Shown: positions 1 through 12,332, numbered from the stretch's first letter. The stretch: 60,000 bases of DNA from Apostichopus japonicus (GCF_037975245.1 NC_092575.1:16890310-16950309), one strand, 5' to 3'. The notes: generated from the sequence alone by a model not told the origin. Numbers and translations are program-made.

Positions 1-45
1 TCTATCTATCTGTATATATCTATATCTATATTATATATTTTTAAG
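1..45. repeat. TCTA/TATA microsatellite at the window edge
   Basis: Imperfect TCTATC and TATATC repeats lie at the extreme left. The remaining sequence to 334 is AT-rich intron upstream of the first visible EGF exon, with nothing else recognised. Confidence 0.7.
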
Positions 46-334
46 CAGCATTTGTGTCTCTCCTGACTAATGTCAATTCCATGATAAATTTGTGTTTATT
101 TCTAACATGATCAGATCTGTTCTCTGTAATCCAGTTGAAAAGTTATTTAGCTATTAATTGCATAATTGACCAAACGCGGTATTTCTAGTTTTATCACTTC
201 ACAAAAGTCCATAGAAGGGAGTTATCAAAACTATATATTAAAATAAAAAAGTTGTAAAGCGAAGTTCACTGATTCTGTTATAATTGGTAGTTCTATTTAT
301 ATTGCTTAATTATCAATGAATATTCCTTCCGTAG

Positions 335-448
335 AGTATGACTATTGCTTGAGCCAGCCTTGCCAAAATGGCGGATCCTGCGGCAATCTCATCTCAGGAT
401 TTGTATGTGACTGTCCCGAAGGATATGGTGGCAGCACGTGTTCATCAG
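335..448 (+). CDS. EGF repeat exon 1 of those visible
   Basis: Acceptor TTCCGTAG precedes the exon and donor GTAATT follows it. It encodes six Cys in EGF spacing. C1-L-S-Q-P-C2 fits the POGLUT O-glucose consensus (C-X-S-X-P/A-C) and C2-QNGGS-C3 fits the POFUT1 O-fucose consensus. The phase 1 start means at least one more coding exon lies upstream of the window. Confidence 0.85.
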
Positions 449-3400
449 GTAATTATCACTGTTATTTTCTTCAGTGCACTTACTATGTTGAAGATTTATG
501 GGTGATTGTTTTATTTTTATTGCTATGGAATTTTCAACATCGTTATGTCTTATACTATACCGCAGTGAAAAGGCATGTATTTCTCTCAAATGTTATTAGA
601 AAGTTTTCGCACATATTAAGGAGGTAAAGATAGACAATTTAAATCCCTCTGTATTTAAAAAAATTGCATGTAAGGAGTATACAATACAGATCTGGAAACT
701 TCAAACACAATTTTTAGGTGTATAAAAAAAAAGTAGTGCACTTCTGATGTCCTTTAGGCCTATACGTGTCTCAGTATTGTCAGTAAAATATCCAGATGGA
801 CGGATTGGCAATAAGGTAATATTGTAATTTTAAAAGTAGTGGTAGTAATAGGCAGTATAGGTCTTTAACGTGTTCCTTTATATAGGGTTTTCACCCACGT
901 TCTAATTTCCTGTTTCAGAGACAAACCCTTGTGCTGCATCAAACAACCCATGTGTGTACGGGTCCTGCCAGGCTTTCATCAATGGTACGACGTACTGCAT
1001 CTGTAATGGCGGATGGACGGGTGATAACTGCAACGGTTTGTGCATAATTTTTGCATATTTCTGGGTTTTATGTTAATAAACCAGGTCATTTATTTAGTAC
1101 TAAACTGGTGGGAGATTACCCACCAAACCTGCTAGATTCCCTATCAGTGATTTCAAATTTTCCCCAAAAAACTCTGAAAATGTGCGATGTTTTTAATCAA
1201 AGATTCCAGCCAACAAAAGCTCCATGCGATTTATACAAATTATAAATGAACTGTCACTTATCAACATTTACCCTGACATGTGAAACTTTCAGAATCCATC
1301 TTGAATAGACATATAATTTACATTAAGAAGTCATACCTCTATATGTGCAAGCATTCGGGGAGGGTGGGGGAGGCGGAGCTAGGTGTGGGGCTGGCCTCTT
1401 CCCAACCAGTGATATGTCGGAAAAAAATAATAAAAACATGCTGTAAACCAAGTTTTTAACAATTCAGTAACCCCACCATCCTTATACCATAACTCAATAA
1501 AAGATAAATACAAAATTTACTTTCCACCCATATTGGTAAAAATTATTTAACCACTGGATTAATAAATCATTTTCTTTTCAGAAATTGATTACTGTTTCAC
1601 CTCTCCTTGCGAGAATAACGGAGTATGTTCCAACAATGCCGATAATGGTTTTACGTGTTCCTGCTTGGATGGATATACTGGCAGTACATGTTCAATAGGT
1701 AATATATAGTTTCCCTGTTACACATTATTGCGGGTTGGGTAGATGAGGAAAGTGCACGATTTATGTAGGCTAAAAGCAGGAAAGTATCGTAGTTCGCAAA
1801 TGCCCAAACCAGAAAGTTTCAGTACGTTTTGTGTCACCGACGTGTTACGTATAGCTGGCTCATTGTCGGAAAAATGCGTTTAAACGTATGGCGTATTATC
1901 CCTGGGATCTCAGTAGGGCTTGAATTCCATGTTAGTATATATCTACACGGGTTCATTGCAGCTGTACAGCGTTTTGGTATACCTAGGAATCCTCCAGGTG
2001 TTTACTTTATGAAACTATCATGAATGGTTACGTCATTTTTCATCTCGGCTAAAACATTTTCACCGGCTTTACGGTCAGTCTCTGACCTGCCCGCTCACAA
2101 TAGTGCACTTTCAACTCAGTATACTATTCACAAGGCCGAATTTAAGCAACATATCCGTGTTAAAGTTATTTGACGAAATGCTGTCCTATGATTTCTGTCT
2201 TACAAAAAATATAGAGCCATTTAGATTTAACTCATTTTTATCAAAAGCAATCAAAAGCAAACAATATGTATGAGGATACCTCAGCCCAGTGAATACTAAT
2301 TAAAGAGGTCAGCGAGAGAGAGAGAGGGAGAGAGGACGGAGGGGTGGGGGGTGCATATGGGCACATACAGTACGTACATCACGATTTCTTCGATACAAAC
2401 TTATTTGTATACACATTTTAACTTTAAACTTTAACTGGCTGGGGTCATCACCGTTTTCATACATCGTGGTCTTTGTTTGAAAACCATTTCGTTTCAATAG
2501 AATCGAGTGATTGTTGTCACGTCGACAGCTATAATCTGTCATTCACCATGTTCGTGGTTTTCCTTTTATAACCTCATTTTTTAAACTTTATTGTTTGGTC
2601 CTACTGTATAAATCAGTAGTAGTTCTTTTCTAGCATTAGTTAGCTTTTATTCATATAAAGTCTATTTGTATTCTCTCACAGTGGTGAACCAAGCCTGTGT
2701 ATCGAACCCCTGTCAGAACTTTGGAAGTTGTTTAGAACTGTCCGGAGGTGGATACTACTGTAACTGTATACCGGAATTCTCAGGACCAACATGTTCTGAT
2801 GGTGAGCATGAAATATTTCTGTCTCCTCACTTGATTCATTTTTTCGGACCAAAATATTTTTGGACCAAAATACTTTTGGACAAATTTTTTTTTAACAAAC
2901 TTTGGCCCTTTTTTTCGTGAAAAAATTTGGTGGGTCCAAAAAAATTGAGTCCCCCCAAAAAAATTAGGTCCGAAAAAATGTGGGTCCAAAAAATTAAGTC
3001 CCCCAAAAATTTTGTCCGAAAAATTGTTGGTCCGAAATCATGTTGGTCAAAAACAAATTTGGTCCAAAAAATATTAGTCCGAAAAAAATGGGTCCGAAAA
3101 ATTGTTGATCAAAGAAAATTTTGGTCCAAAAATAGTTGGGTCCGAAAAAATTGGTTCCGAAAAAATGTTGGTCAAAAAAATAAGAGTCTAAAAATTATTT
3201 GGTATTGTCGGAACATAGAGACGTCGGAACATAGGGATATCACCCTCAAATCAACCTAGCATTCAATGATCCGTTATGCCTTACTATTGTAGGCCTATAT
3301 GTAAGCCTACAGCTGGCTTATACAGGTACCAGTTGTGCAAGCACATATATGGGCAGGCTTTGTGTAGTTGTTTGCACAAGCATTATCATATGTCCATGTG

Positions 3401-6400
3401 GTAGAGATTAAATGTGTATAACAACAAGCTTCACTTTTTTAAGTATAAACATTTATTTCTGATATGGAGATGAGTATTATAAAATATAAAATAATAAAAG
3501 TACTACAGCTTTCCATAGCTACAAATTAGCATATATGCTAATCGATTTCCGGCCAAAATTTCATTAACATGAGCTGTGCACTTTCTGAAAGAGAATGTTC
3601 TATTTTATTCAATTTTTGCCCCTTTTTCTAACTTTATAGCAACCGAATCCTGTAATTCAAACCCCTGTGAGAACTTTGGTACTTGTATAGAACGGTCTGA
3701 CGGATCCGGTGGATATTACTGCAATTGTCCACCGGAGTTCACAGGAGAAACATGTTCATTTGGTGAGTGATAATAATGCACCACATGCATCCTATAATTC
3801 ACGTAAGATGACTTAGTATCCAAAACAATTCGGTCATTTACATGCTGTGAGACTTCCTTCAAACACTGTATAAGCTACCATGACACTCCATCATAATGAA
3901 GAAACAGTAAGTGTAATGTGTTTCTTATAGCAGCATATACGCATAGTTCACGTTCTAGTTTCAGAGTAGCCCATAAAAAAATTCTAAGTTATGAAACAGT
4001 GTCTGCAAAGGATGGTACATTTAGAATTGAATGTCTATATACATTAGTTGATAAATAAGAAAGGAGAAGAAATAGGACAAATGTTACTTCATTTTTTTCT
4101 TATTATGAGTAATACTCTGTACATATAAGTTGATAAATTTACCTGCAATTGGTAACCCTAAATGCTTTGAGAGTATATGGTCTGTCTTCAATAAAGACAA
4201 TCCATGTATTTGTGGTAGAATTGTACCAATGAAAATGTTGCGTAAGGAAAAGTCTCCAAAGTCTTACATTTTGTGCATTACACTTTTTGAGCATGCAGTA
4301 ATAAAGGTTTTACGGACAAACCAGTTCCATGTAACTAGCGTGGACAAAAACATAGGTTGACATATATACACATGTATAATGGTTTGTTTTAATCAGTTTA
4401 TAGTTTTTTTTTTGTATGTCTCATGAATCTCTTAAGAGATTCATGAGACATACAAACTATAGTTGCTTCAGACTTCTTTCATATTTTAATCAACTTTATA
4501 ATGATTATCGGCCCACAGAATGAACGAAATTGCTAACATGTTTTGCATAATATGATAAACTTTTTTTGCTGTTAATTGTTTTGCATATATATGTCATCAG
4601 TGTGTACATGATGACAATCGATGCGGCCAGAAAGTTAATAACATCACTAAATTTCTTTGGCATATAATAGACTTTTGTTGTCTTTTCATATAGAAGTAAT
4701 GATTGCTAACGACCAATGTCAGAACGGTGGGACCTCTCTTGGCACATCTGGTGACAGCTTTATCTGTAGGTGCTTACCGGAATACTCAGGACTCCGTTGT
4801 GAGGATGGTACTATATCAATACATTGCTTTGCTTGTTTATGATAAATAAGCTGGTTTATTTTATTTTATTGATTTTACAAAATTTCTATAGCGCCTTATC
4901 CTTTTACAGTAAAATACATACAAACATGATATACAAATATATAAATCGATAACGTAAGGTATAAAAATGGTAGAAAATTTGTTATATACAATCTGACAAT
5001 AAATTGTATAAAAACTGCAAATGGAAAATCGAAAAATTTTACAAACAAAATCTTCACACTTAGCTTCCTCCGTTAAACTGTTCCATAATGTCGCAGATGA
5101 GTAATCGAAACGCCTGTTACCGTATGTAGAAGTTTTAATGACAGGTTTGCATTCTTGGTTGGTTTTTGGTTTGCATTCTTGGTTGCATTCTTACTATATC
5201 AAAAGCTCCGTTCACACACTTCACGTGCCATCATGTTAGATTCCAATGCTATAGTATATATGCAACTTGTTCTCTCTGACTACATGAATCATATTTTTTC
5301 TGGCTAAAAATTGTGGTCGGTTATAATGATTAATCAAAGTCATTCTTTTCAGCTCTCGGTGACGGAAAAAAGAGCATCCAAAGTAATAACATAGTTGAGA
5401 AAGTATTAAATTAACAACTTTATTGTAATTAGTCAACGTCCTTTATGAAATTAACTCCGGTCATGATATACTGATTGTTTGGTAAGTTATCACACTCGCT
5501 AAATATGAATAATGCATGAACCACAAACTTAATTCATAGCATTTATAATTAATTCCATTTGCTAGCCTTTGTCTGTAAAACTCATACTCTTTTTTTTGGT
5601 CATTGCAGAATCAAGTAATCCCTGTTTTGTTAGCCCTTGTAAAAACGGTGGCGAATGCTTGTACATTGCAGCAGCGGTAATTTGTGTCTGTGGAAGCGAC
5701 TTTGATGGCGAATATTGCGAGATCGGTAAGTTGACAATAAATCAATCATATTAATGTCATGTAAAAACATACTAAATTTACATTTTTGTGTTTATGTTTT
5801 GGTATAGTATTAAAATTTGAGCAAAAACCTTTATATGAAATCACACAATAACTGTGTTTCTAATTTGAGAATTATTAAATAGAATATTCAACTTCTTTAT
5901 ACTTTCACTTAAAAGTGATTAGCAACAAGATTGTTATTCTATTGGCCCATATTTGATAATGAACGTTTGCTGTATGGAACACAAACAGTTATTGTAAAAG
6001 TTATCTATTAGTTGGACTTTTTGTGAATAGATTTTCGTAACACCGTCACATCGGAGTAAGGATATACAATATACTTCATCCCCTCCCTCTTATCGGCTTA
6101 CTTTCTCTCTTTTGTATCCATTCTCATTGACTGGGTGGGTGAGGGGTACAGTCAATTAATAATTCATGGCAGATGATTTTCAACTCTCTATCTTTTCTGA
6201 AAAACTTTCATAATAATAATAATAATAATTCTCAGTTCTTATATAGCGCAACTTACAATAAAGTCTCGCCGCGCTGACAACTTATATAGCCTTGGTCATT
6301 GGTAACTTGTCACACCTACGCACCAAAGTGTGCGCAATTCAATCAATCTCTCCTGGGGCACCACAGTGCACCACAACCACGTGTCACCCCGGGGACTTCC

Positions 6401-9400
6401 CTTAGGGTGCAGCATGCACAAACCGGCGCACGCAACTATATTTACAAGTCACCTCGCAAGTTCCCCATTATACACCTGGGTGAAGAGAGGCAATGAAGAT
6501 AAAGTGCCTTGCCCAAGGACACAACGCAATGATCTGGCCAGGACTCGAACCTGTAATCCTTAGATCACCAGTCCACTGCCTTAACCACTTGACCACAACG
6601 CCCCCATGTCTAAATTCTTCTCGTTTCTATCGAACTGAAGGAATTTGTCTACTTTATTTCTTTATTTCTTTCTTGCTGTTGCTGGTTTAGATCTGAATGA
6701 TCCATGTTCGTCCAATCCTTGCCAGAACTTTGCCATATGTCTGCTAAATGGTGCAGATACGACGTCATTTCTCTGTGAATGTCAACAGGGGTATTCAGGG
6801 ACTTATTGTGAGATTGGTGAGTCCACCTTCGATCCTGAGATCATCTCGAAGTTAGAGAGTTTTGGTATTTTGTCCGTACTAGTTTGTGATCAAATCTTGA
6901 CCAAACATTGGTCCACTTTGTAAAAAATACTCTTACCTAATATCTACTTGAGAGCATCCAACCTTAGCTGATCATCTTATGTATAGCCCTTCACATTGTC
7001 TGTGAATGTATTTATACGAGCGGCATAGATTCGCCAGTTTCCTGTTTGGCTGGTATACCTACGGATGAAATAAGTGATTACATTTTCACATTCAACCACA
7101 AAAAATTCAACCATAGTGGCAATCACCTTGTTTGTACTGCTGGGGTGGGGCAAGGGGGCTATGGATGTTAAGTTGTCCAAGGATGAGATCAAAGGCGAGG
7201 GGGCGCCCCTGACTTCAAGTAATGTCTACCAAGAGCCCTGCATGTATACATGACAGTAGGAATAAAAAATACCGAACATTTGAATTTAAACCAGATATAG
7301 TTTCTTCTAGATAATTATGTAATAATTTCACTCCACATCCCATATACTTGAATCAAACCTGCAAATGTTTAAACTATAGGGTGTGGCGATTATTAATGTA
7401 AGAAAAAACTCATTTTCTGTAATCGTGTTTGCTTTACATACTTAACCACTATGTCAATTGATTCCACAGATGAAGATCACCCATGTGCCCACAATCCTTG
7501 TCAAAATAGAGGGACTTGCTTGATAAATGGGGCCAACTTTTTTTGTGCATGTTCTGTCGGGTTTGAGGGAGGTTTCTGTGAAGAAGGTTAGTATTGGCCT
7601 CGTTACGTATAGATGTTCCGTAGGACGTGCTTTGTTTTTAAACATGTTATCACAAGCGCCAATCCGACTTCACGATTGGAGGGGCAACATCCCCCCCCCC
7701 TCCCCTTTTCCATGAATGCAAATGCACGCGATCAGAAGAATACACAAGTTGGTTGTAGGCTGTACAACCTCATTCTACCAAGCCCCCCCCCCCCCCTCTG
7801 CAATGACCGAAAATACAAAAAGAAATCTGCTCTGCATTCTTACATCAAAGTTGATCACAATACATTGCCAGAAAAAAAAATGAATGCCCATCTTCGATCC
7901 CAACCTACACACCCCCCCCCCCCGCCTTCCCTTCTATTTCTACCTCATCACTTTTCCATGTTTCATACGCGACCATCATAACGCAGCAGCCTACACTTGA
8001 CCAGACAAAGAAAGTACGATATTTATGTTTATATGCACAGAGAGTATAATTTAAATGTTGTTATTTAGCGCTTGATGCCGAGTGTTGGTATAACACAGTT
8101 CAGTTTAGCCATAGGACAATTTTCAATTATTTGTAAATATTTCCCCAGACACTTCATCACCTTGTTACACTGATCCCTGCCTCAACGGTGGCACCTGCCA
8201 TGAGCTGGCGTCGAATTTCTACTGTGTTTGTCTGGCTGAATTCACAGGGATTGTTTGTGATCAATGTAAGTATGCAGTTCATAATTATACTATTGTTTTA
8301 CGGTTTTTTCAAAGTTTTTCACTTATATCCTCTGACTTTGGTTTCAGTTGTATAGGCCTATACAGATTGGTTAATTTAGCACATGATGAGTTTTGGATCA
8401 AAATTAGCTTGACCGCAAACCAAATCTTTGTCCAGCCAGGCTGAATGAGGCTAAATTTTGGGCAAAACAGATATCAGCATAATAGAACAATTGCTGATTT
8501 CTTGGTTAAGGTATCTATAGCACAATGATGATATAAACTTACACAACCGTATATGCTTTGATGTTTTGTGTCTTAACTTTGAAAGATGTCTGCGTTCTGA
8601 ATCCGTGTCAAAATGGCGGCAGCTGTAACCCTAACAACGGAGTAGCAGTGTGTTCTTGCGAAACTGGCTGGGATGGTGACTTGTGTCACGAAGGTAAAAT
8701 ATCTATAGTCATTAAAGATAGTTACCATGGACACATCATGGACACCTATATTAAAATTGGGGGATAACTATACATAACCGGGACCAACATTTTTATATTT
8801 CCCAATTTTGTTTTACTTTTTTTTTTTTTTGAAAATGAGAATGCACAGTACTTTATCTCATATTTTCCGGGGCTCCTTCATAGTTTACCTAGGCCCAAAA
8901 TTACCCCAGGCCACACGAGTGTATCCAAGCAGACACCCCCCTCCCTTTGTTATCCTTTCCTTTTCCAGCCTACAAACTTGATGATTACAAGTTCAGCGAA
9001 TTTTGTTAGTGTAAGTTTAGTGCAGCAATGGGGCAATAGTCTTATATTTCAAATAAATGTTACATTGTCCATTGATTAACAAATTGTCCATTGATTAACA
9101 AACAATTTGCTTCACTCGAATTGTTCCTTTCATTCAATTATGCCAAATACCTATGAAATATTTGTAAATATTAGTTAATAATTAATTATCAATACATATC
9201 GTTGACTATACTGATGAGCCTCCAGGCTTGATTAAATTTGAAGTAATGCTGGTTTAGAAGGGGAGGGGGGAAAGATGTGAAGTGAAATCTTTTCGCTGTC
9301 GACGCCAAATCGAATTCTCCAAGAAGTTTATTAATTTTGTATTTTTCGTACACTTTGTTTTGATTTCTGTTCATAGACATCGACGAATGTCAAAGTTCTC

Positions 9401-10155
9401 CTTGTCAAAATGGAAACTGTTTAAATAATGAAGGCTCCTTCACCTGTGACTGCAACACTGGATATACAGGGGAACTCTGTCAAGATGGTAAGATGTACGA
9501 TACAAAAACGAGTGTGTGTGCGTGTGTGTGTGTGCACGCTTGTATGCATGTTTGGATGTTCTATAACAACTCCCTGAATGCCATAACAACTCCCTTTTTC
9601 GAGGTAGGAGGGATGTAGAATTCATGCTGGGATCAGGGTGGGGTTGTTGTTTCATATAGAACAGTTGAAAAAGTATCATTGAAAATTAAGAGCTGCATCT
9701 CAATTTTTCATCATTAAGAGTGGACGGAGAGGGTGGGCTTGGTGCATGGGCTTAGACACCAAACAAATCTCTCCTTGTCACCAAATGATAGCCTCTATAC
9801 TCATATGAGGTCTAAAACAACCCCCCTTAGCTAGCTATAGCATCATGGTTCCCTTCATTATCATCACAAAGTTGTCACACTGTAGAAATACTTCTCAATA
9901 AGGTTGTTTGATGACGTCACGAAATAAGTGGTTCTTATTCAACTTGTCATTCATTTTTATTGACATTTTATCATTTCTTTGAGGTAAAATAGAATATTAT
10001 ATATCTCTCCTATTGTCAACATCTTAAATGGAATTTTAATATGGGGATGGTTTCCAATATGTTGAGACTAGTTGAGACTAGTGGAACACTAGAGGTTGTA
10101 TATATATATATATATATAAATATATATATGTTGAGACTAGTGGATCACTGGTAGT

Positions 10156-10195
<40 letters not shown>

Positions 10196-12332
10196 GTCAT
10201 TAATGTATTTACACATAACAACTTTGTGAAATAATAATTTCCTTAGCCTCAGTTCCATATGATGGCAATTTATTACATTTTATTGCTGGAGTATGAAAAG
10301 TGGACCTATATTTTTTATCATATTACTCTCTGTTGTTCTTGCTTCTTAACAGTAACCAATGTAGGGTCAGGGAGTGCTCAGTCCTCCCCACTGACAGAAA
10401 TTGGTAAGTTAGGATTCACTTCAATTTTAGAGGCTGAAATATTATTTTCCATTTTTATTATTTTGATTTACTTATGTTTGTGACAAAGGGATGGGGTTGG
10501 GGAGGGGGGGGGGAGTAATATACACTTTATTCTTTCTAATACAAATTTTCCCCTTCACTTCTAAACCTTGGTATGGAAATTTTTTAATCATGATTTGTTT
10601 AAATTAAAGAACACTGACTGAGTAACTTTGAAAGAGGGGGATGGAGGAGGGGTATAGGTGGAGCTAGGTTAGGAGCCTCCATGCATGGAGAGTGCTGTTT
10701 CCGCCGCAGAACAGATAATGAAAACAGACCGCGGATTCGGATTTGTGCATTCCTCTGGTCACGAATATTCTTTGAACTACTCAATATCCACACGGATATA
10801 ATGCATCTATAGATAAAAAACACCAAGGAATGGTACGTCATAATTGTGGATCAGGCGTGTGTATTCTATAGACATCAGTTCATAGTCTGTTATCAGGCGC
10901 TTTAATCGTTTTATCACTGCGAGTATTTTTTTTTCTATTTTCAGGTGTAATCGCTGGCATAGCCGTTCTTGGTGGTTTCTTGTTGGTTGTGATGATCGTC
11001 GGATTTACTTGTTTGATGCATAAATTTTCAAGGTATGTTTTAATAACTAATGCAAAAAAAAACAAAAAAAAATATATCGCCTGGTTTGCCTGATTGTGTT
11101 TGGGGTTGCCTCTTGTTGTATTGTGTTTTACAGGGGGGGGGGGGGGAGGTGGTGGTTGTCAGAAAACAATGGATTTGCTCTGTTCAGAGGGTTAGTTGTG
11201 ACGTGTGCTATTATATCATTACATGTTCAGATAAACACTTTACAATAATATTTGGTAGAGGCTTTATACTTTATAACATTGAAAGTACAATCCGGCAAGA
11301 CATAATATTACATTCGAAATTTGGATAGTGCCAAAATTATTCGAAGCGTATTAATATACAACTGTTTCCCGGCTTCAAACTTGTCTCCATTAGTTTTTGC
11401 AAAATTTGTGGTATTGGAATACAGAATGTTATTGTTTCAAAATGTCATCGTTTCGTATAACTGTTAAGATGCTGTGTTTGGCTGAGTAAAACACTGTCTG
11501 CATTTTTTTTTTTTAAAGGCGATCTGGATGGATTTGGGGTAGCATTTTCTATTTGCTTTTACGTTTATAGCAAATTGACATTCTTTCTTTACTGCCGCCT
11601 TTTAAAGTTTGATTCACACTCACTGTTTCAAACATTACTGTTTCTGTTACTGTTTCTCTGCTGTTGTTTAGTTACTGTTCACAGTACTGTTCTTATACTG
11701 TGAAACTTGTCTGTTTCTCTGTAGTCAAGCGACTTCATACGTACATTATGTACGTGAGGTTTATTAAAGTCATAGAAAGGATTTTTATACTTTTGTTATT
11801 TGCAAGATGAATCTTCAGATACTTGTCGATTCTATGGGTTTTCTATTATTGATATATATATATATTCTTGTGATGTGTATTATTTTTTTCTCGAGATATT
11901 GTCAATTTTTTGTATTCCATTTCGAATATTTCTCTCAGATGAGTAAAAAATTAGACCTTTAAACGCTTATTATTGGTTTATTTTATTTATTTGCTTATTT
12001 TTTACACTTAATCCATGTTTAATTTTAAACTTTTCAGAAACAGTCCTATTCCGGGTGGTAATGCATCTGCGGGGGCGATCGCCAATCCGTCATACGCAGA
12101 GGATCCCATCCAGCCTCCTACCGGTGCAACGGCCTCTAAGAGTAGATCACCTACCTACCACACGTATATACACAGTAATAACTATGATCAAAGTAGTGCG
12201 CCCTCTAGTTTCGCACCGCCGCCTCCTAGCATACCCATTCCTCCTTCGCCGCCTCCTGAGTATACATACATAGATAATATCCGACCATCCTCGGCAGAGG
12301 ACGATTACATGTATTTAGATCCGATGCAGTGA
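335..12332 (+). CDS. Multi-EGF single-pass transmembrane protein, 3' part of gene (14 exons plus tail)
   Basis: Seen: exons 335-448, 919-1035, 1582-1698, 2682-2801, 3640-3762, 4694-4807, 5609-5725, 6691-6816, 7470-7586, 8149-8265, 8586-8693, 9377-9487, 10353-10403, 10945-11032, 12038-12332, each with AG acceptor and GT donor. The first twelve each encode exactly one EGF domain (36-42 codons, normally six Cys) and are symmetrical phase 1-1; about 610 residues are visible. After EGF12 come a 17-residue Ser/Thr-rich linker, a 24-residue hydrophobic segment and a tail of about 100 residues ending at TGA 12330-12332. Family knowledge: such proteins are type I surface receptors or ligands (Notch, Delta, Crumbs, fibropellin-like). 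The tail has no ankyrin repeats and no DSL, LNR or laminin G domain is visible, so it is not Notch itself. The N-terminus and signal peptide lie upstream of the window. Ligand and function are not inferable. Confidence 0.88.
2830..3190. repeat. Degenerate short tandem array (TTTGGTCC-GAAAAA type)
   Basis: About twenty imperfect units of 14-20 bp built on GGTCCGAAAAA / GGTCAAAAAA, with the complementary form (TTTTGGACC) at the left end. It sits in the intron between EGF exons 4 and 5 and leaves long open frames on both strands that are low-complexity artefacts. Confidence 0.75.
4411..4456. repeat. Perfect 46-bp loopless palindrome
   Basis: Two 23-nt arms are exactly complementary around the centre CTT|AAG (4433/4434). 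Pairing continues outward (TATAG / CTATA) if an eight-T bulge on the left is allowed. It lies within an EGF-gene intron. Confidence 0.9.
4694..4807 (+). CDS. Degenerate EGF exon 6 with four cysteines
   Basis: The exon has normal splice sites (ATATAG acceptor, GTACTA donor), keeps phase 1-1 and is open, but only four Cys remain. Aligned to its neighbours, the C1 position (normally C-X4-C2) and the C3 position (in GGT-C3, here GGT-S) are gone, while C2, C4, C5 and C6 remain. In EGF domains C1 pairs with C3, so exactly one disulfide has been removed and no unpaired Cys is left. This argues for a retained, tolerated change rather than random decay. Confidence 0.8.
6211..6605 (-). mobile_element. 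tRNA-derived SINE, family A, with (TTA)n tail
   Basis: On the minus strand the element opens with GGGGGCGTTGTGG, then a pol III A box (TGGTCAAGTGGTTAAGGC, 6578-6595) and B box (GGTTCGAGTCC, 6541-6551). It ends with GCGCTATATAAG and a (TTA)n tail at 6211-6230. The head resembles a tRNA-Ser/Leu-type gene. It is inserted antisense in an EGF-gene intron. A second, decayed copy lies near 50.1 kb. Confidence 0.8.
7690..7922. repeat. Cluster of three poly-C tracts
   Basis: Runs of nine or more C occur near 7690, 7783 and 7913 in the intron after EGF exon 9. No coding or structural role is evident. Confidence 0.7.
9377..9487 (+). CDS. Calcium-binding type EGF exon 12
   Basis: It starts with D-I-D-E-C and has an Asn between C3 and C4 followed by an aromatic residue ([10 protein letters not shown]). 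This matches the cbEGF consensus (D/N-X-D/N-E/Q before C1; hydroxylatable D/N and F/Y between C3 and C4). It is the last EGF before the membrane linker. C1-Q-S-S-P-C2 is also an O-glucose site. It is the clearest cbEGF of the set; the exon at 1582 (E-I-D-Y-C) is a weaker second. Confidence 0.85.
10080..10195. repeat. Duplicated GTTGAGACTAGTGGA unit with TA microsatellites
   Basis: Two copies of a short unit (GAGACTAGTGGA followed by ACTAG/ACTGG and GTTGTA), each leading into a (TA)n run. The second run is longer (about 10159-10192). It lies 160-270 bp upstream of the linker exon. Confidence 0.75.
10945..11032 (+). CDS. Transmembrane exon of the EGF protein
   Basis: Acceptor TTTTCAG, donor AG|GTATGT. 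It encodes an uninterrupted hydrophobic stretch (starts [10 protein letters not shown], ends GFTCLM) followed by basic HKFSR, the usual stop-transfer order for a type I protein. It begins in phase 1 and ends in phase 2, breaking the phase 1-1 pattern of the extracellular exons. The short exon just before it (10353-10403) encodes a Ser/Gly-rich stalk. Confidence 0.85.
12038..12332 (+). CDS. Cytoplasmic tail exon with NPxY, proline-rich and tyrosine motifs
   Basis: It encodes about 98 residues after the membrane segment. Seen: an N-P-S-Y motif (PTB-domain or endocytic type) near the start; two PPPP/PPSPPP-type clusters (possible SH3 or EVH1 ligands); several Tyr in short motifs (EYTYID, DDYMYLD), the last within ten residues of the C-terminus and fitting Y-X-X-L. 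Together these suggest a phosphorylation-regulated adaptor or endocytic tail. Function is inferred from motifs only; no enzymatic domain is present. Confidence 0.85.

Larger units (their letters stand above)
449..10944 (+). other. Introns of the EGF gene: content
   Basis: The introns hold no further coding exon that I can support. They contain a degenerate TTTGGTCCGAAAA-like array (2830-3190), a perfect 46-bp palindrome (4411-4456), a tRNA-derived SINE (6211-6605), three poly-C tracts (7690-7920), a 20-bp direct duplication (about 9062-9103), GT and TA microsatellites (9510-9535, 10100-10195) and otherwise unique AT-rich sequence. The part at 4860-5460 has the texture of an old dispersed repeat but I could not assign it. 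Confidence 0.6.

Noticed and set aside
2780-3259. Overlapping open frames on both strands between EGF exons 4 and 5
   Set aside because: They are entirely the degenerate GGTCCGAAAAA array; composition is Lys/Trp/Phe/Asn repeats with no splice context.
6541-6605. Possible tRNA gene on the minus strand
   Set aside because: A and B boxes are present but they are joined to a SINE body and (TTA)n tail, and a diverged copy occurs at about 50.1 kb; it is a SINE head.
7454-7981. Overlapping frames on both strands around and beyond EGF exon 9
   Set aside because: The true frame is the EGF exon 7470-7586; the rest arises from poly-C tracts and antisense of the exon.
335-12332. Calling the EGF protein Notch, Delta or Crumbs
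   Set aside because: No DSL, LNR, laminin G, ankyrin, or ERLI-type Crumbs tail is visible in the window; the tail is different.
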